This document shows, one piece after another, positions 43,910 through 56,807 of a stretch of DNA of 64,000 nt. Both the position numbers and the translations under genes were made by a program. This DNA is from Urophycis tenuis. Its lineage: Eukaryota > Chordata > Actinopteri > Gadiformes > Phycidae. The notes under the pieces are model-generated. The model made no database searches. It was not told the origin of the DNA and was given only the letters and a program-made list of their open reading frames with translations. Within the stretch, counting starts at the first letter, position 1. Every line of letters begins with the position of its first letter. The DNA lies in the NCBI GenBank assembly GCA_036785325.1, contig JAXIVH010000020.1, forward strand, positions 7,173,879-7,237,878, written 5' to 3'.

Positions 43910-44963
43910 AATTGAAAAGTTGAAGGTATGTTTTTAGCTGCTGGGTAGACTTCATTCAACCTGACGCAGTTTAGTCTGTGAGCAACCAAATTGCTCGCGG
44001 ATGGGCTCATTTTAAGCGGGGAAATCTAAGGTTCCCAACGGCGTATGGCAAGACTATATTGAGTCATGGGTCGTTGAAATACTAAGCTAATTAATTTCTG
44101 TTCTTTATTGAAAGATTGATCTTAATTGAAACGTTGAAGGTATGTTTTTAGCTGCTGGGTAGACTTCAGTCAACCTGACGCAGTTTTGTCTGTGAGCAAC
44201 CAGACTGCTCGCGGATGGAATCATTTTAAGCAGGGAAATCTAAGCTTTCCAACGGCGTATGGCAAGAGTATATTGACTCATGGGTCGTTGAAATACTAAG
44301 CTAATTAATTTGTGTTCTGTAAGGAAAGATTGATGTTAATTGAAACGTTGAAGGTATGTTTTTAGCTGCTGGGTAGACTTCACTCAACCTGACACAGTTT
44401 TCTCTGTGAGCAACCAATTTGCTCGGGGATGGGCTCATTATAAGCGGGGAAATCTAAGCTTTCCAACGGCGTATGGCAAGACTATATTCACCAAAGGGTC
44501 GTTGAAATACTAAGCTAATTAATTTGTGTTCTGTAAGGAAAGATTGATGTTAATTGAAACGTTGAAGTTATGTTTTTAGCTGCTGGGTAGACTTCAGTCA
44601 ACCTGACGCAGTTTAGTCTGTGATCAACCAGACTGCTCGCGGATGGGCTCATTTTAAGCGGGGAAATCTAAGCTTTCCAACGGCGTATGGCAAGACTATA
44701 TTCACTAAAGGGTCGTTGAAATACTAAGCTAATTAATTTGTGTTCTGTAAGGAAAGATTGATGTTAATTGAAACGTTGAAGGTATGTCTTTAGCTGCTGT
44801 GTAGACTTCAGTCAACCTGACGCAGATTTGTCTGTGAGCAACCAAATTGCTCGGAGATGGGCTCCTTTTAAACGGGGAAATCTAAGCTTTCCAACGACGT
44901 ATGGCATGACTATATTTGCCCATGGGTCGTCGAAATAATAAGCTGATTCATGTGTGTTCTGTT
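43910..44963 (+). repeat. 214-bp satellite array 11, 5 monomers
   Basis: Landmarks from 43925 to 44781, exactly four periods. One monomer has GGATGGAATCATTTT in place of GGATGGGCTCATTTT. Two others share GTTGAAGTTATG and TTTTCTCTGTGAG with the end of array 9, so these ends have a common source. Confidence 0.95.
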
Positions 44964-45149
44964 GGCTGTGGAAAGAAAATAGCACACAAGTCATACCAAG
45001 TCACCTTTATTTTTCAGTGATAAACATTAATAAATAAACAGTATGGACATTGTATAAACAGTTGTATAAAAAGTCTAAACGGTATGAACAGTGTTCTTAT
45101 AAAAGATATCAATATCAATACTGATCACGTGTGTATTTTATATTTCCAG

Positions 45150-45653
45150 GTTATTTGTTGATGAGCCAGAGCCTGTGACTCCCACCAACCGGCCCGTTCA
45201 GCCCACTGCGTTGTCGTCCTCCACCCGGCCGAAGCCTCCTGCGCCCACCCGCCTCCAGCCGAGGCCTCCTGCTGCATCAGCCTGTGGCCCGCCCGCCCCC
45301 TGTGTCGGCAGCACCCATACCGCTGGTCCTCCCCGCACAGCCACAGGCCCCCTCCGTCCTGCTTCGTGGGCCATCCTGCAGCTGTCTCTGCAGTCATCGT
45401 GTGTCAAAACCATTCAAACTTGTATATGGTAACATTTCAAAATGACACCAGCATAAATGAGGACCTTGCAATAGGTTGTGTGTTACATGACCCCCCTGGC
45501 ATACAGCTGTATGTCTCTGTGAAGGTGGTTGTGAAGAACTGCATCCGGCTGAACAAGTACAAGTGCCGGCGAGGCAGCAACTCTCTCGAGGGGTTGCACA
45601 CCCACCTGGTTAACGCCGTCCCTTCACAGCGATGTGGGATCATGCCGTTCCAA
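45150..45653 (+). pseudogene. Module A exon copy A11 (504 bp), CGA
   Basis: Complete exon with both splice sites. CGA at 45570-45572 keeps the donor frame open. H-type before DPPG. It has LHTHL and NAVPS where most copies read LHAHL and NAIPS. It heads the segment that was duplicated as A12 at an offset of 5251 bases. Confidence 0.6.
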
Positions 45654-45663
45654 GTAAGTGATT

Positions 45664-45666
<3 letters not shown>

Positions 45667-45732
<66 letters not shown>

Positions 45733-45793
45733 GCAGGCGCATATATACACACACACACACACACTTATATATACACACACATATATATATATA
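45667..45793. repeat. CA/CG/TA microsatellite of unit A11 (long)
   Basis: CA run of about 64 bases followed by GCGCAGGCGC, a unique step shared only with A12. Confidence 0.95.
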
Positions 45794-45978
45794 CTTAAAC
45801 ATAGCTGACCCTTTTTTTCCCCCTTCTCGGGGATTATGCTCCCAGTTTTGATCTCGGACGTCTGGTCACTTATAGCATATAATAATATTCTATTACTGTT
45901 AAGCCAACTATGAATAATAAAACAGGCCAAAACATGTGTCCTTTATCATAGCTACACGTGTTACAAAAAAAACGCGTG

Positions 45979-47172
45979 AATTGAAAAGTTGAAGGTATGT
46001 TTTTAGCTGCTGGGTAGACTTCAGTGAACCTGACGCAGTTTTGTCTGTGAGCAACCAAATTGCTCGGGGATGGGCTCATTTTAAGCGGGGAAATCTAAGG
46101 TTCCCAACGGCGTATGGCAAGACTATATTGAGTCATGGGTCGTTGAAATACTAAGCTAATTAATTTCTGTTCTTTATTGAAAGATTGATCTTAATTGAAA
46201 CGTTGAAGGTATGTTTTTAGCTGCTGGGTAGACTTCAGTCAATCTGACGCAGTTTTGTCTGTGAGCAAGCAGACTGCTCGCGGATGGGCTCATTCTAAGC
46301 GGGGAAATGTAAGCTTTCCAACGGCGTATGGCAAGACTATATTGACTCATTGGTCGTTGAAATACTAAGCTAATTAATTTGTGATCTGTAAGGAAAGATT
46401 GATGTTAATTGAAACGTTGAAGGTATGTTTTTAGCTGCTGGGTAGACTTCAGTCAACCTGACACAGTTTTGTCTCTGAGCAACCAAATTGCTTGGGGATG
46501 GGCTCATTATAAGCGGGGAAATCTAAGCTTTTCAACGGCGTATGGCAAGACTATATTCACCAAAGGGCCTTTGAAATACTAAGCTAATTAATTTGTGTTC
46601 TGTAAGGAAAGATTGATGTTAATTGAAACGTTGAAGGTATGTTTTTAGCTGCTGGGTAGACTTCAGTCAACCTGACGCAGTTTAGTCTGTGATCAACCAG
46701 ACTGCTCGCGGATGGGCTCATTTTAAGCGGGGAAATCTAAGCTTTTCAACGGCGTATGGCAAGACTATATTCACCAATGGCCCGTTGAAATACTAAGCTA
46801 ATTAATTTGTGTTCTGTAAGGAAAGATTGATGTCAATTGAAACGTTAAAGGTATGTTTTTAGCTGCTGGGTAGACTTCATTAAACCTGACGCAGTTTAGT
46901 CTGTGATCAACCAGACTGCTCGCGGATGGGCTCATTTTAAGCAGGGAAATCTAAGCTTTCCAACGGCGTATGGCAAGACTATATTGACTCATTGGTCGTT
47001 GAAATACTAAGCTAATTAATTTGTGATCTGTAAGGAAAGATTGATGTTAATTGAAACGTTGAAGGTATGTTTTTAGCTGCTGGGTAGACTTCAGTCAACC
47101 TGACACAGTTTTGTCTCTGAGCAACCAAATTGCTTGGGGATGGGCTCATTATAAGCGGGGAAATCTAAGCTT
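45979..47172 (+). repeat. 214-bp satellite array 12, cut at junction with module B
   Basis: Landmarks from 45994 to 47064, five periods; the sixth monomer stops at AAGCTT. The junction with GATATTGG is identical to that at 22254/22255. Confidence 0.95.
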
Positions 47173-47263
47173 GATATTGGCGAGTGCAACTGCCTTTGAT
47201 CCCCTATTCAACAACCGAGTCGTTGGATGAGGTGGGGGGGGGGTCATCGAGATAACTCTAACG

Positions 47264-47936
47264 AACCTAACCGAGCCAGGGCCATCGAAAGAACGGGCTC
47301 TCTACACAACCCATTTATATTACCTTACCAACTGTTATTCACAAAACGACCACTAGATGGAGGCGATGGACCACCACTGAAGAATCAAAAGAAGGCAACC
47401 AGCCTTTAACACAAAGACTAAAAACTCACTCCAGCTGTGATCCTCTTTATCTAAATAAATAAATAAACAAAAATGAATAAATAAATAGAATAAATAAATA
47501 TACAAATATAAATAAATAAATGAAATATAGATTACCTTACCAACTATTGCAATTACCTATTATTATTATTATTACTTACCTATTAATGCAATTTCCCAAC
47601 CTGGGAACAATAGAGTATTTCTATTTCTATTTCTATAACTCTTCTTCACAAAACGACCACTAGGTGGAGACGACGCACCACCAGCGAGGAATCAAAAGAG
47701 GAGGAACAACCTTGAATACAAAGATTAAAACCCACTCCAGCGGTGAGTCTCTCGATGTATTTATTTACTAAAAAAAAATATATTAAATATATATACTCCT
47801 CCCATCTCTTCTCCCCTGTCTTCCCTCATGGAAATGAGGGAGTTGGGGGAGATAGAGTGTACTAGCCCGATCCGGCGGGGGTGAGTTCAGTCCGTACAGA
47901 CTGTCTCACCTTGACTCTACCTTCCTCAATCTCTAG
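47264..47936. promoter_or_regulatory. Long-type segment of B6 with paired CTCF-like motifs
   Basis: CTCF-like motifs at 47347-47365 and 47654-47672, unchanged from B1. LINE-like tail on the minus strand at 47582-47637. Confidence 0.45.
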
Positions 47937-48865
47937 CTCTAACTCTAACCCTAGGGATAACCTCAACCCCAACCCTAACCATAGGCCTAACCTTAGCCCT
48001 AACCCTAACTCAACCCTAACACTAACCCTTACCTTGGCCCTAATCTTAACACTAACCTCAACCCCTAACCTTAGCCTTAACACTAACCCTAACCCCTACT
48101 CTAACTCTAACCCTAACCCCTACTCTAACTCTAACCCTAAGCCTACCCTAACCTCCAACACTAACCCTACCCTAACTCTAACGCTAACCCTAACTCTAAC
48201 CTTTGCCCTAACTTTAGCCCTAACCCTAGCCTCAGCCATAACCCTAACCCTAACCTTAGCCCTAACCCTAACCTTAACCCTAACCCTAACCTTGGCCCTA
48301 ACCTTAACACTAACCTCAAACCTAACCTTAACCCTAACCTCAGCCATAACCCTAACCCTAACCTTAGCCCTAACCCTAATTCTAGCCCTAACCCTAATCT
48401 TAACCATAACCTTAACCCTAACCTTGGCCCTAACACTTAACCTAACCTTATCCATAACACTAACCCTAACCTCAACCCTAACCTTAACCCCAATCTCAGC
48501 CGTAACCCCAACCCTAACCTTATCCCTAACCTTAAACCTAACCCTAACCTCAGCCCTAACCTTAACCCTAACCTCAGCCCTCATCTTAACCCTAACCCCT
48601 AACCCCTAACCTCTAACCCTAACCCTAACCTTACCCTAACCGTAACGCTAACCCTAACCCTTACTCTAACCTTAGCCCTAACCTTAGCCCTAACCGTAAC
48701 CCTAACCTTAACCCTAACCTTAACCCTAAACCGTAACCTTATACCTAACCCTAACCTCAGCCCTAACCTTAACCCTAACCGCAACCCCTCCCATTTACTT
48801 CAAACCTAACGTTAAGGTTAACTGCTAACTCTACCCCTAAATCTACCCTAACCTTAACCTACACT
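47937..48865 (+). repeat. Degenerate telomere-like array of B6
   Basis: As B1 with two extra hexamers of the B3 type, so the array variant is shared between long and short units. Confidence 0.95.
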
Positions 48866-49044
48866 TGACATATTGGAGGAAGAAGACAATTACCCAGCAT
48901 GCATTTCATCCGGAAAACTTTTCACAAAAAAACCCATTACCGAAGTACCTACGGCGAGAATAGACTACCCCAAGAAATTGTTGTTTTGGGTGAGGAAAGT
49001 AAGCCATTGAGTCTTCTCTAAGGTCAACTTCCTACACAATCTCT

Positions 49045-49415
49045 GTAGTCGCGCGGTGTATGGGGCACAGGAATTGTTATTAACAGGCTGTTCGGCATGG
49101 GGTCCTGGAGGGGCCAGGGAGGCAGTGCTTAGTCGCGGCTGGCCTTGGCCTTTCCTACCCTGGGACCGACTGGGAAGGCACCGCTGGTCGGGGCTGGTCT
49201 TGGTCTTTCCTAGGTCTGGACACCCATCGCTGAGGATAGCTGCATTGGGGGACCGTGGAGGCAGTGCTTTGTCACGGCTGGCCTCGGTCCTTCGTGACCC
49301 CAGTTTTCTGCTAGTTCATCTGGACCCAACAGAGGACAAGAACCAAGCTCCGGCCCTGATTGGCCAAACCAGGGCTACCTAGCGGTGTTAACAACTGGTT
49401 TGTGCTGGTCAGGGG
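49045..49415 (-). promoter_or_regulatory. GC-rich island of B6
   Basis: Same three-block structure, minus-strand CCAAT and plus-strand donor as B1. Confidence 0.35.
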
Positions 49416-49949
49416 GTAAGTATGTGCCCCCTCCTCTCCATAACCAAAACAATGTATCCTAAAAAGTGTTTTACTTACCTTTACTTACCTCGACGTTACC
49501 TCAACAAATGATCACTCCTAAAAAAGCTTAAACCCAATACCAATTCCATTTCGGAAACGACACACCTTGAGAATTGATCACTCTCGGGGGGGCCTCCCTT
49601 GGGTGAGGGTGTATAGTGACAATGGCCAGAAACACCCTATGATCCCAGGGTCCACTACTGATGACGTGTCCTAATATTTCGATAGCACGTTTATACTAAA
49701 ATAGAAATGGAAAAGAAAAGTCTCACTCCAGCTGTGACTCGTCTTTATTCAAATAAGTAAATATACCAATGCATTGGAAGTACCTTCAATCAAACTAGAT
49801 TGACCTCCATCTTGGAACAAAGAAAACCTTTGGGAAAAGGAAAAACAAGTCTATATCTCCAAATCAGCGGTTATATCACAACAAGACAGATAACCATTTC
49901 GTTTTACTTCATTCTTGGTAATATGGGAAAAGAGAGCTGCAGATGACTA

Positions 49950-50503
49950 GATATTGGCGAGTGCAACTGCCTTTGATCCCCTATTCAACTACCGAGTCGT
50001 TGGATGAGGTGGGGGGGGTCATCGAGATAACTCTAACGAACCCAACCCTAACCATAGGCCTAACCTTAGCCCTAACCCTAACTCAACCCTAACACTAACC
50101 CTTACCTTGGCCCTAATCTTAACACTAACCTCAACCCCTAACCTTAGCCTTAACACTAACCCTAACCCCTACTCTAACTCTAACCCTAACCCCTACTCTA
50201 ACTCTAACCCTAAGCCTACCCTAACCTCCAACACTAACCCTACCCTAACTCTAACGCTAACCCTAACTCTAACCTTTGCCCTAACTTTAGCCCTAACCCT
50301 AGCCTCAGCCATAACCCTAACCCTAACCTTAGCCCTAACCCTAACCTTAACCCTAACCCTAACCTTGGCCCTAACCTTAACACTAACCTCAAACCTAACC
50401 TTAACCCTAACCTCAGCCATAACCCTAACCCTAACCTTAGCCCTAACCCTAATTCTAGCCCTAACCCTAATCTTAACCATAACCTTAACCCTAACCTTGG
50501 CCC
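49950..50503 (+). repeat. Module B unit B7 (short type), truncated by fusion to exon A12
   Basis: Short-type leader and about 460 bases of telomere-like array (from about 50040), which stops at CCTTGGCCC. The next bases belong to the middle of the A exon. The shared GCCC at 50500-50503 is a four-base microhomology at the breakpoint. Island and tail are missing. Confidence 0.9.
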
Positions 50504-50910
50504 ACCCGCCTCCAGCCGAGGCCTCCTGCTGCATCAGCCTGTGGCCCGCCCGCCCCCTGTGTCGGCAGCACCCATACCGCTGGTCCTCCCCGCACAGCCA
50601 CAGGCCCCCTCCGTCCTGCTTCGTGGGCCATCCTGCAGCTGTCTCTGCAGTCATCGTGTGTCAAAACCATTCAAACTTGTATATGGTAACATTTCAAAAT
50701 GACACCAGCATAAATGAGGACCTTGCAATAGGTTGTGTGTTACAGGACCCCCCTGGCATACAGCTGTATGTCTCTGTGAAGGTGGTTGTGAAGAACTGCA
50801 TCCGGCTGAACAAGTACAAGTGCCGGCGAGGCAGCAACTCTCTCGAGGGGTTGCACACCCACCTGGTTAACGCCGTCCCTTCACAGCGATGTGGGATCAT
50901 GCCGTTCCAA
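50500..50910 (+). pseudogene. Module A exon copy A12, 5'-truncated and fused to the telomere-like array
   Basis: Begins at CCCACCCGCCTCCAGCCG, so the first ~95 bases of the exon and its acceptor are lost. Codon 141 is CGA (50827-50829) and the donor CAA|GTAAGT is intact. The fusion puts the donor-matched exon frame in phase with an (LT)n frame of the telomere-like array, giving an open frame from 50107 to 50922 (271 codons). Its first codon is TTG and no ATG lies in a plausible position. Q-type before DPPG, but LHTHL and NAVPS as in A11, so the copy is a mosaic of two subtypes. Confidence 0.6.
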
Positions 50911-50920
50911 GTAAGTGATT

Positions 50921-50923
<3 letters not shown>

Positions 50924-50983
<60 letters not shown>

Positions 50984-51044
50984 GCAGGCGCATATATACA
51001 CACACACACACACACTTATATATACACACACATATATATATATA
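50924..51044. repeat. CA/CG/TA microsatellite of unit A12
   Basis: Same GCGCAGGCGC step as A11, with the first CA run six bases shorter. Confidence 0.95.
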
Positions 51045-51229
51045 CTTAAACATAGCTGACCCTTTTTTTCCCCCTTCTCGGGGATTATGCTCCCAGTTTT
51101 GATCTCGGACGTCTGGTCACTTATAGCATATAATAATATTCTATTACTGTTAAGCCAACTATGAATAATAAAACAGGCCAAAACATGTGTCCTTTATCAT
51201 AGCTACACGTGTTAAAAAAAAAACGCGTG

Positions 51230-52423
51230 AATTGAAAAGTTGAAGGTATGTTTTTAGCTGCTGGGTAGACTTCAGTGAACCTGACGCAGTTTTGTCTGTG
51301 AGCAACCAAATTGCTCGGGGATGGGCTCATTTTAAGCGGGGAAATCTAAGGTTCCCAACGGCGTATGGCAAGACTATATTGAGTCATGGGTCGTTGAAAT
51401 ACTAAGCTAATTAATTTCTGTTCTTTATTGAAAGATTGATCTTAATTGAAACGTTGAAGGTATGTTTTTAGCTGCTGGGTAGACTTCAGTCAATCTGACG
51501 CAGTTTTGTCTGTGAGCAAGCAGACTGCTCGCGGATGGGCTCATTCTAAGCGGGGAAATGAAAGCTTTCCAACGGCGTATGGCAAGACTATATTGACTCA
51601 TTGGTCGTTGAAATACTAAGCTAATTAATTTGTGATCTGTAAGGAAAGATTGATGTTAATTGAAACGTTGAAGGTATGTTTTTAGCTGCTGGGTAGACTT
51701 CAGTCAACCTGACACAGTTTTGTCTCTGAGCAACCAAATTGCTTGGGGATGGGCTCATTATAAGCGGGGAAATCTAAGCTTTTCAACGGCGTATGGCAAG
51801 ACTATATTCACCAAAGGGCCTTTGAAATACTAAGCTAATTAATTTGTGTTCTGTAAGGAAAGATTGATGTTAATTGAAACGTTGAAGGTATGTTTTTAGC
51901 TGCTGGGTAGACTTCAGTCAACCTGACGCAGTTTAGTCTGTGATCAACCAGACTGCTCGCGGATGGGCTCATTTTAAGCGGGGAAATCTAAGCTTTTCAA
52001 CGGCGTATGGCAAGACTATATTCACCAATGGCCCGTTGAAATACTAAGCTAATTAATTTGTGTTCTGTAAGGAAAGATTGATGTCAATTGAAACGTTAAA
52101 GGTATGTTTTTAGCTGCTGGGTAGACTTCATTAAACCTGACGCAGTTTAGTCTGTGATCAACCAGACTGCTCGCGGATGGGCTCATTTTAAGCAGGGAAA
52201 TCTAAGCTTTCCAACGGCGTATGGCAAGACTATATTGACTCATTGGTCGTTGAAATACTAAGCTAATTAATTTGTGATCTGTAAGGAAAGATTGATGTTA
52301 ATTGAAACGTTGAAGGTATGTTTTTAGCTGCTGGGTAGACTTCAGTCAACCTGACACAGTTTTGTCTCTGAGCAACCAAATTGCTTGGGGATGGGCTCAT
52401 TATAAGCGGGGAAATCTAAGCTT
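51230..52423 (+). repeat. 214-bp satellite array 13, cut at junction with module B
   Basis: Six monomers (landmarks 51245 to 52315) that copy array 12 at an offset of 5251, including private variants such as CAATCTGACGCAG and TCATTCTAAGCG. One private change is GAAATGAAAGCTT where array 12 has GAAATGTAAGCTT. Ends at AAGCTT|GATATTGG like arrays 6 and 12. Confidence 0.95.
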
Positions 52424-52514
52424 GATATTGGCGAGTGCAACTGCCTTTGATCCCCTATTCAACAACCGAGTCGTTGGATGAGGTGGGGGGGGGGTCATCG
52501 AGATAACTCTAACG

Positions 52515-53187
52515 AACCTAACCGAGCCAGGGCCATCGAAAGAACGGGCTCTCTACACAACCCATTTATATTACCTTACCAACTGTTATTCACAAAACGA
52601 CCACTAGATGGAGGCGATGGACCACCACTGAAGAATCAAAAGAAGGCAACCAGCCTTTAACACAAAGACTAAAAACTCACTCCAGCTGTGATCCTCTTTA
52701 TCTAAATAAATAAATAAACAAAAATGAATAAATAAATAGACTAAATAAATATACAAATATAAATAAATAAATGAAATATAGATTACCTTACCAACTATTG
52801 CAATTACCTATTATTATTATTATTACTTACCTATTAATGCAATTTCCCAACCTGGGAACAATAGAGTATTTCTATTTCTATTTCTATAACTCTTCTTCAC
52901 AAAACGACCACTAGGTGGAGACGACGCACCACCAGCGAGGAATCAAAAGAGGAGGAACAACCTTGAATACAAAGATTAAAACCCACTCCAGCGGTGAGTC
53001 TCTCGATGTATTTATTTACTAAAAAAAAATATATTAAATATATATACTCCTCCCATCTCTTCTCCCCTGTCTTCCCTCATGGAAATGAGGGAGTTGGGGG
53101 AGATAGAGTGTACTAGCCCGATCCGGCGGGGGTGAGTTCAGTCCGTACAGACTGTCTCACCTTGACTCTACCTTCCTCAATCTCTAG
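52515..53187. promoter_or_regulatory. Long-type segment of B8 with paired CTCF-like motifs
   Basis: CTCF-like motifs at 52598-52616 and 52905-52923; LINE-like tail on the minus strand at 52833-52888. Confidence 0.45.
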
Positions 53188-54110
53188 CTCTAACTCTAAC
53201 CCTAGGGATAACCTCAACCCCAACCCTAACCATAGGCCTAACCTTAGCCCTAACCCTAACTCAACCCTAACACTAACCCTTACCTTGGCCCTAATCTTAA
53301 CACTAACCTCAACCCCTAACCTTAGCCTTAACACTAACCCTAACCCCTACTCTAACTCTAACCCTAACCCCTACTCTAACTCTAACCCTAAGCCTACCCT
53401 AACCTCCAACACTAACCCTACCCTAACTCTAACGCTAACCCTAACTCTAACCTTTGCCCTAACTTTAGCCCTAACCCTAGCCTCAGCCATAACCCTAACC
53501 CTAACCTTAGCCCTAACCCTAACCTTAACCCTAACCCTAACCTTGGCCCTAACCTTAACACTAACCTCAAACCTAACCTTAACCCTAACCTCAGCCATAA
53601 CCCTAACCCTAACCTTAGCCCTAACCCTAATTCTAGCCCTAACCCTAATCTTAACCATAACCTTAACCCTAACCTTGGCCCTAACACTTAACCTAACCTT
53701 ATCCATAACACTAACCCTAACCTCAACCCTAACCTTAACCCCAATCTCAGCCGTAACCCCAACCCTAACCTTATCCCTAACCTTAAACCTAACCCTAACC
53801 TCAGCCCTAACCTTAACCCTAACCTCAGCCCTCATCTTAACCCTAACCCCTAACCCCTAACCTCTAACCCTAACCTTACCCTAACCGTAACGCTAACCCT
53901 AACCCTTACTCTAACCTTAGCCCTAACCTTAGCCCTAACCGTAACCCTAACCTTAACCCTAACCTTAACCCTAAACCGTAACCTTATACCTAACCCTAAC
54001 CTCAGCCATAACCTTAACCCTAACCGCAACCCCTCCCATTTACTTCAAACCTAACGTTAAGGTTAACTGCTAACTCTACCCCTAAATCTACCCTAACCTT
54101 AACCTACACT
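53188..54110 (+). repeat. Degenerate telomere-like array of B8
   Basis: Six bases shorter than the B6 array (one CCCTAA lost after CCTCTAACC). Otherwise the same variant order. Confidence 0.95.
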
Positions 54111-54289
54111 TGACATATTGGAGGAAGAAGACAATTACCCAGCATGCATTTCATCCGGAAAACTTTTCACAAAAAAACCCATTACCGAAGTACCTACGGC
54201 GAGAATAGACTACCCCAAGAAATTGTTGTTTTGGGTGAGGAAAGTAAGCCATTGAGTCTTCTCTAAGGTCAACTTCCTACACAATCTCT

Positions 54290-54660
54290 GTAGTCGCGCG
54301 GTGTATGGGGCACAGGAATTGTTATTAACAGGCTGTTCGGCATGGGGTCCTGGAGGGGCCAGGGAGGCAGTGCTTAGTCGCGGCTGGCCTTGGCCTTTCC
54401 TACCCTGGGACCGACTGGGAAGGCACCGCTGGTCGGGGCTGGTCTTGGTCTTTCCTAGGTCTGGACACCCATCGCTGAGGATAGCTGCATTGGGGGACCG
54501 TGGAGGCAGTGCTTTGTCACAGCTGGCCTCGGTCCTTCGTGACCCCAGTTTTCTGCTAGTTCATCTGGACCCAACAGAGGACAAGAACCAAGCTCCGGCC
54601 CTGATTGGCCAAACCAGGGCTACCTAGCGGTGTTAACAACTGGTTTGTGCTGGTCAGGGG
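54290..54660 (-). promoter_or_regulatory. GC-rich island of B8
   Basis: As B2, with the CpG-to-CpA change in GTCACAGCTGG. CCAAT (minus) and donor (plus) kept. Confidence 0.35.
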
Positions 54661-55284
54661 GTAAGTATGTGCCCCCTCCTCTCCATAACCAAAACAATGT
54701 ATCCTAAAAAGTGTTTTACTTACCTTTACTTACCTCGACGTTACCTCAACAAATGATCACTCCTAAAAAAGCTTAAACCCAATACCAATTCCATTTCGGA
54801 AACGACACACCTTGAGAATTGATCACTCTCGGGGGGGCCTCCCTTGGGTGAGGGTGTATAGTGACAATGGCCAGAAACACCCTATGATCCCAGGGTCCAC
54901 TACTGATGACGTGTCCTAATATTTCGATAGCACGTTTATACTAAAATAGAAATGGAAAAGAAAAGTCTCACTCCAGCTGTGACTCGTCTTTATTCAAATT
55001 AGTAAATATACCAATGCATTGGAAGTACCTTCAATCAAACTAGATTGACCTTCATCTTGGAACAAAGAAAACCTTTGGGAAAAGGAAAAACAAGTCTATA
55101 TCTCCAAATCAGCGGTTATATCACAACAAGACAGATAACCATTTCGTTTTACTTCATTCTTGGTAATATGGGAAAAGAGAGCTGCGGATGACTAGATATT
55201 GGCGAGTGCAACTGCCTTTGATCCCCTATTCAACTACCGAGTCGTTGGATGAGGTGGGGGGGGTCATCGAGATAACTCTAACGA

Positions 55285-56258
55285 ACCTAACCCTAACCAT
55301 AGGCCTAACCTTAGCCCTAACCCTAACTCAACCCTAACACTAACCCTTACCTTGGCCCTAATCTTAACACTAATCTCAACCCCTAACCTTAGCCTTAACA
55401 CTAACCCTAACCCCTACTCTAACTCTAACCCTAACCCCTACTCTAACTCTAACCCTAAGCCTACCCTAACCTCCAACACTAACCCTACCCTAACTCTAAC
55501 GCTAACCCTAACTCTAACCTTTGCCCTAACTTTAGCCCTAACCCTAGCCTCAGCCATAACCCTAACCCTAACCTTAGCCCTAACCCTAACCTTAACCCTA
55601 ACCCTAACCTTGGCCCTAACCTTAACACTAACCCTAACCTTAACACTAACCCTAACCTCAAACCTAACCTTAACCCTAACCTCAGCCATAACCCTAACCC
55701 TAACCTTAGCCCTAACCCTAATTCTAGCCCTAACCCTAATCTTAACCATAACCTTAACCCTAACCTTGGCCCTAACACTTAACCTAACCTTATCCATAAC
55801 ACTAACCCTAACCTCAACCCTAACCTTAACCCCAATCTCAGCCGTAACCCCAACCCTAACCTTATCCCTAACCTTAAACCTAACCCTAACCTCAGCCCTA
55901 ACCTTAACCCTAACCTCAGCCCTCATCTTAACCCTAACCCCTAACCCCTAACCTTAACCCTAACCTCAGCCCTCATCTTAACCCTAACCCCTAACCCCTA
56001 ACCTCTAACCCTAACCCTAACCTTACCCTAACCGTAACGCTAACCTTAACCCTTACTCTAACCTTAGCCCTAACCTTAGCCCTAACCGTAACCCTAACCT
56101 TAACCCTAACCTTAACCCTAAACCGTAACCTTATACCTAACCCTAACCTCAGCCCTAACCTTAACCCTAACCGCAACCCCTCCCATTTACTTCAAACCTA
56201 ACGTTAAGGTTAACTGCTAACTCTACCCCTAAATCTACCCTAACCTTAACCTACACTT
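55285..56258 (+). repeat. Degenerate telomere-like array of B9 (longest)
   Basis: Contains two local expansions: a tandem repeat of CCTAACCTTAACACTAAC near 55610-55660 and a duplicated block from CCTTAACCCTAACCTCAGCC to CCCCTAACCCC near 55900-56000. These show the arrays still change by slippage. Confidence 0.95.
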
Positions 56259-56436
56259 GACATATTGGAGGAAGAAGACAATTACCCAGCATGCATTTCA
56301 TCCGGAAAACTTTTCACAAAAAAACCCATTACCCAAGTACCTACGGCGAGAATAGACTACCCCAAGAAATTGTTGTTTTGGGTGAGGAAAGTAAGCCATT
56401 GAGTCTTCTCTAAGGTCAACTTCCTACACAATCTCT

Positions 56437-56807
56437 GTAGTCGCGCGGTGTATGGGGCACAGGAATTGTTATTAACAGGCTGTTCGGCATGGGGTCCTGG
56501 AGGGGCCAGGGAGGCAGTGCTTAGTCGCGGCTGGCCTTGGCCTTTCCTACCCTGGGACCGACTGGGAAGGCACCGCTGGTCGGGGCTGGTCTTGGTCTTT
56601 CCTAGGTCTGGACACCCATCGCTGAGGATAGCTGCATTGGGGGACCGTGGAGGCAGTGCTTTGTCACGGCTGGCCTCGGTCCTTCGTGACCCCAGTTTTC
56701 TGCTAGTTCATCTGGACCCAACAGAGGACAAGAACCAAGCTCCGGCCCTGATTGGCCAAACCAGGGCTACCTAGCGGTGTTAACAACTGGTTTGTGCTGG
56801 TCAGGGG
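56437..56807 (-). promoter_or_regulatory. GC-rich island of B9
   Basis: Same as B3. The spacer just before it reads CATTACCCAAGTACC where most units read CATTACCGAAGTACC, shared with B10 and B11. Confidence 0.35.

Larger units (their letters stand above)
47173..49949 (+). repeat. Module B unit B6 (long type)
   Basis: Matches B1 at an offset of 24918 bases from the junction onward, including the longer poly-G run. Small differences include GAATAAATAAAT in place of GACTAAATAAAT. A copy of the junction plus B unit was evidently moved as one block. Confidence 0.9.
52424..55194 (+). repeat. Module B unit B8 (long type, 2771 bp)
   Basis: Copies B6 at an offset of 5251. It carries the GTCACAGCTGG island variant otherwise found in B2, and CTCAGCCATAACCTTAACC near the array end. 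Confidence 0.9.
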
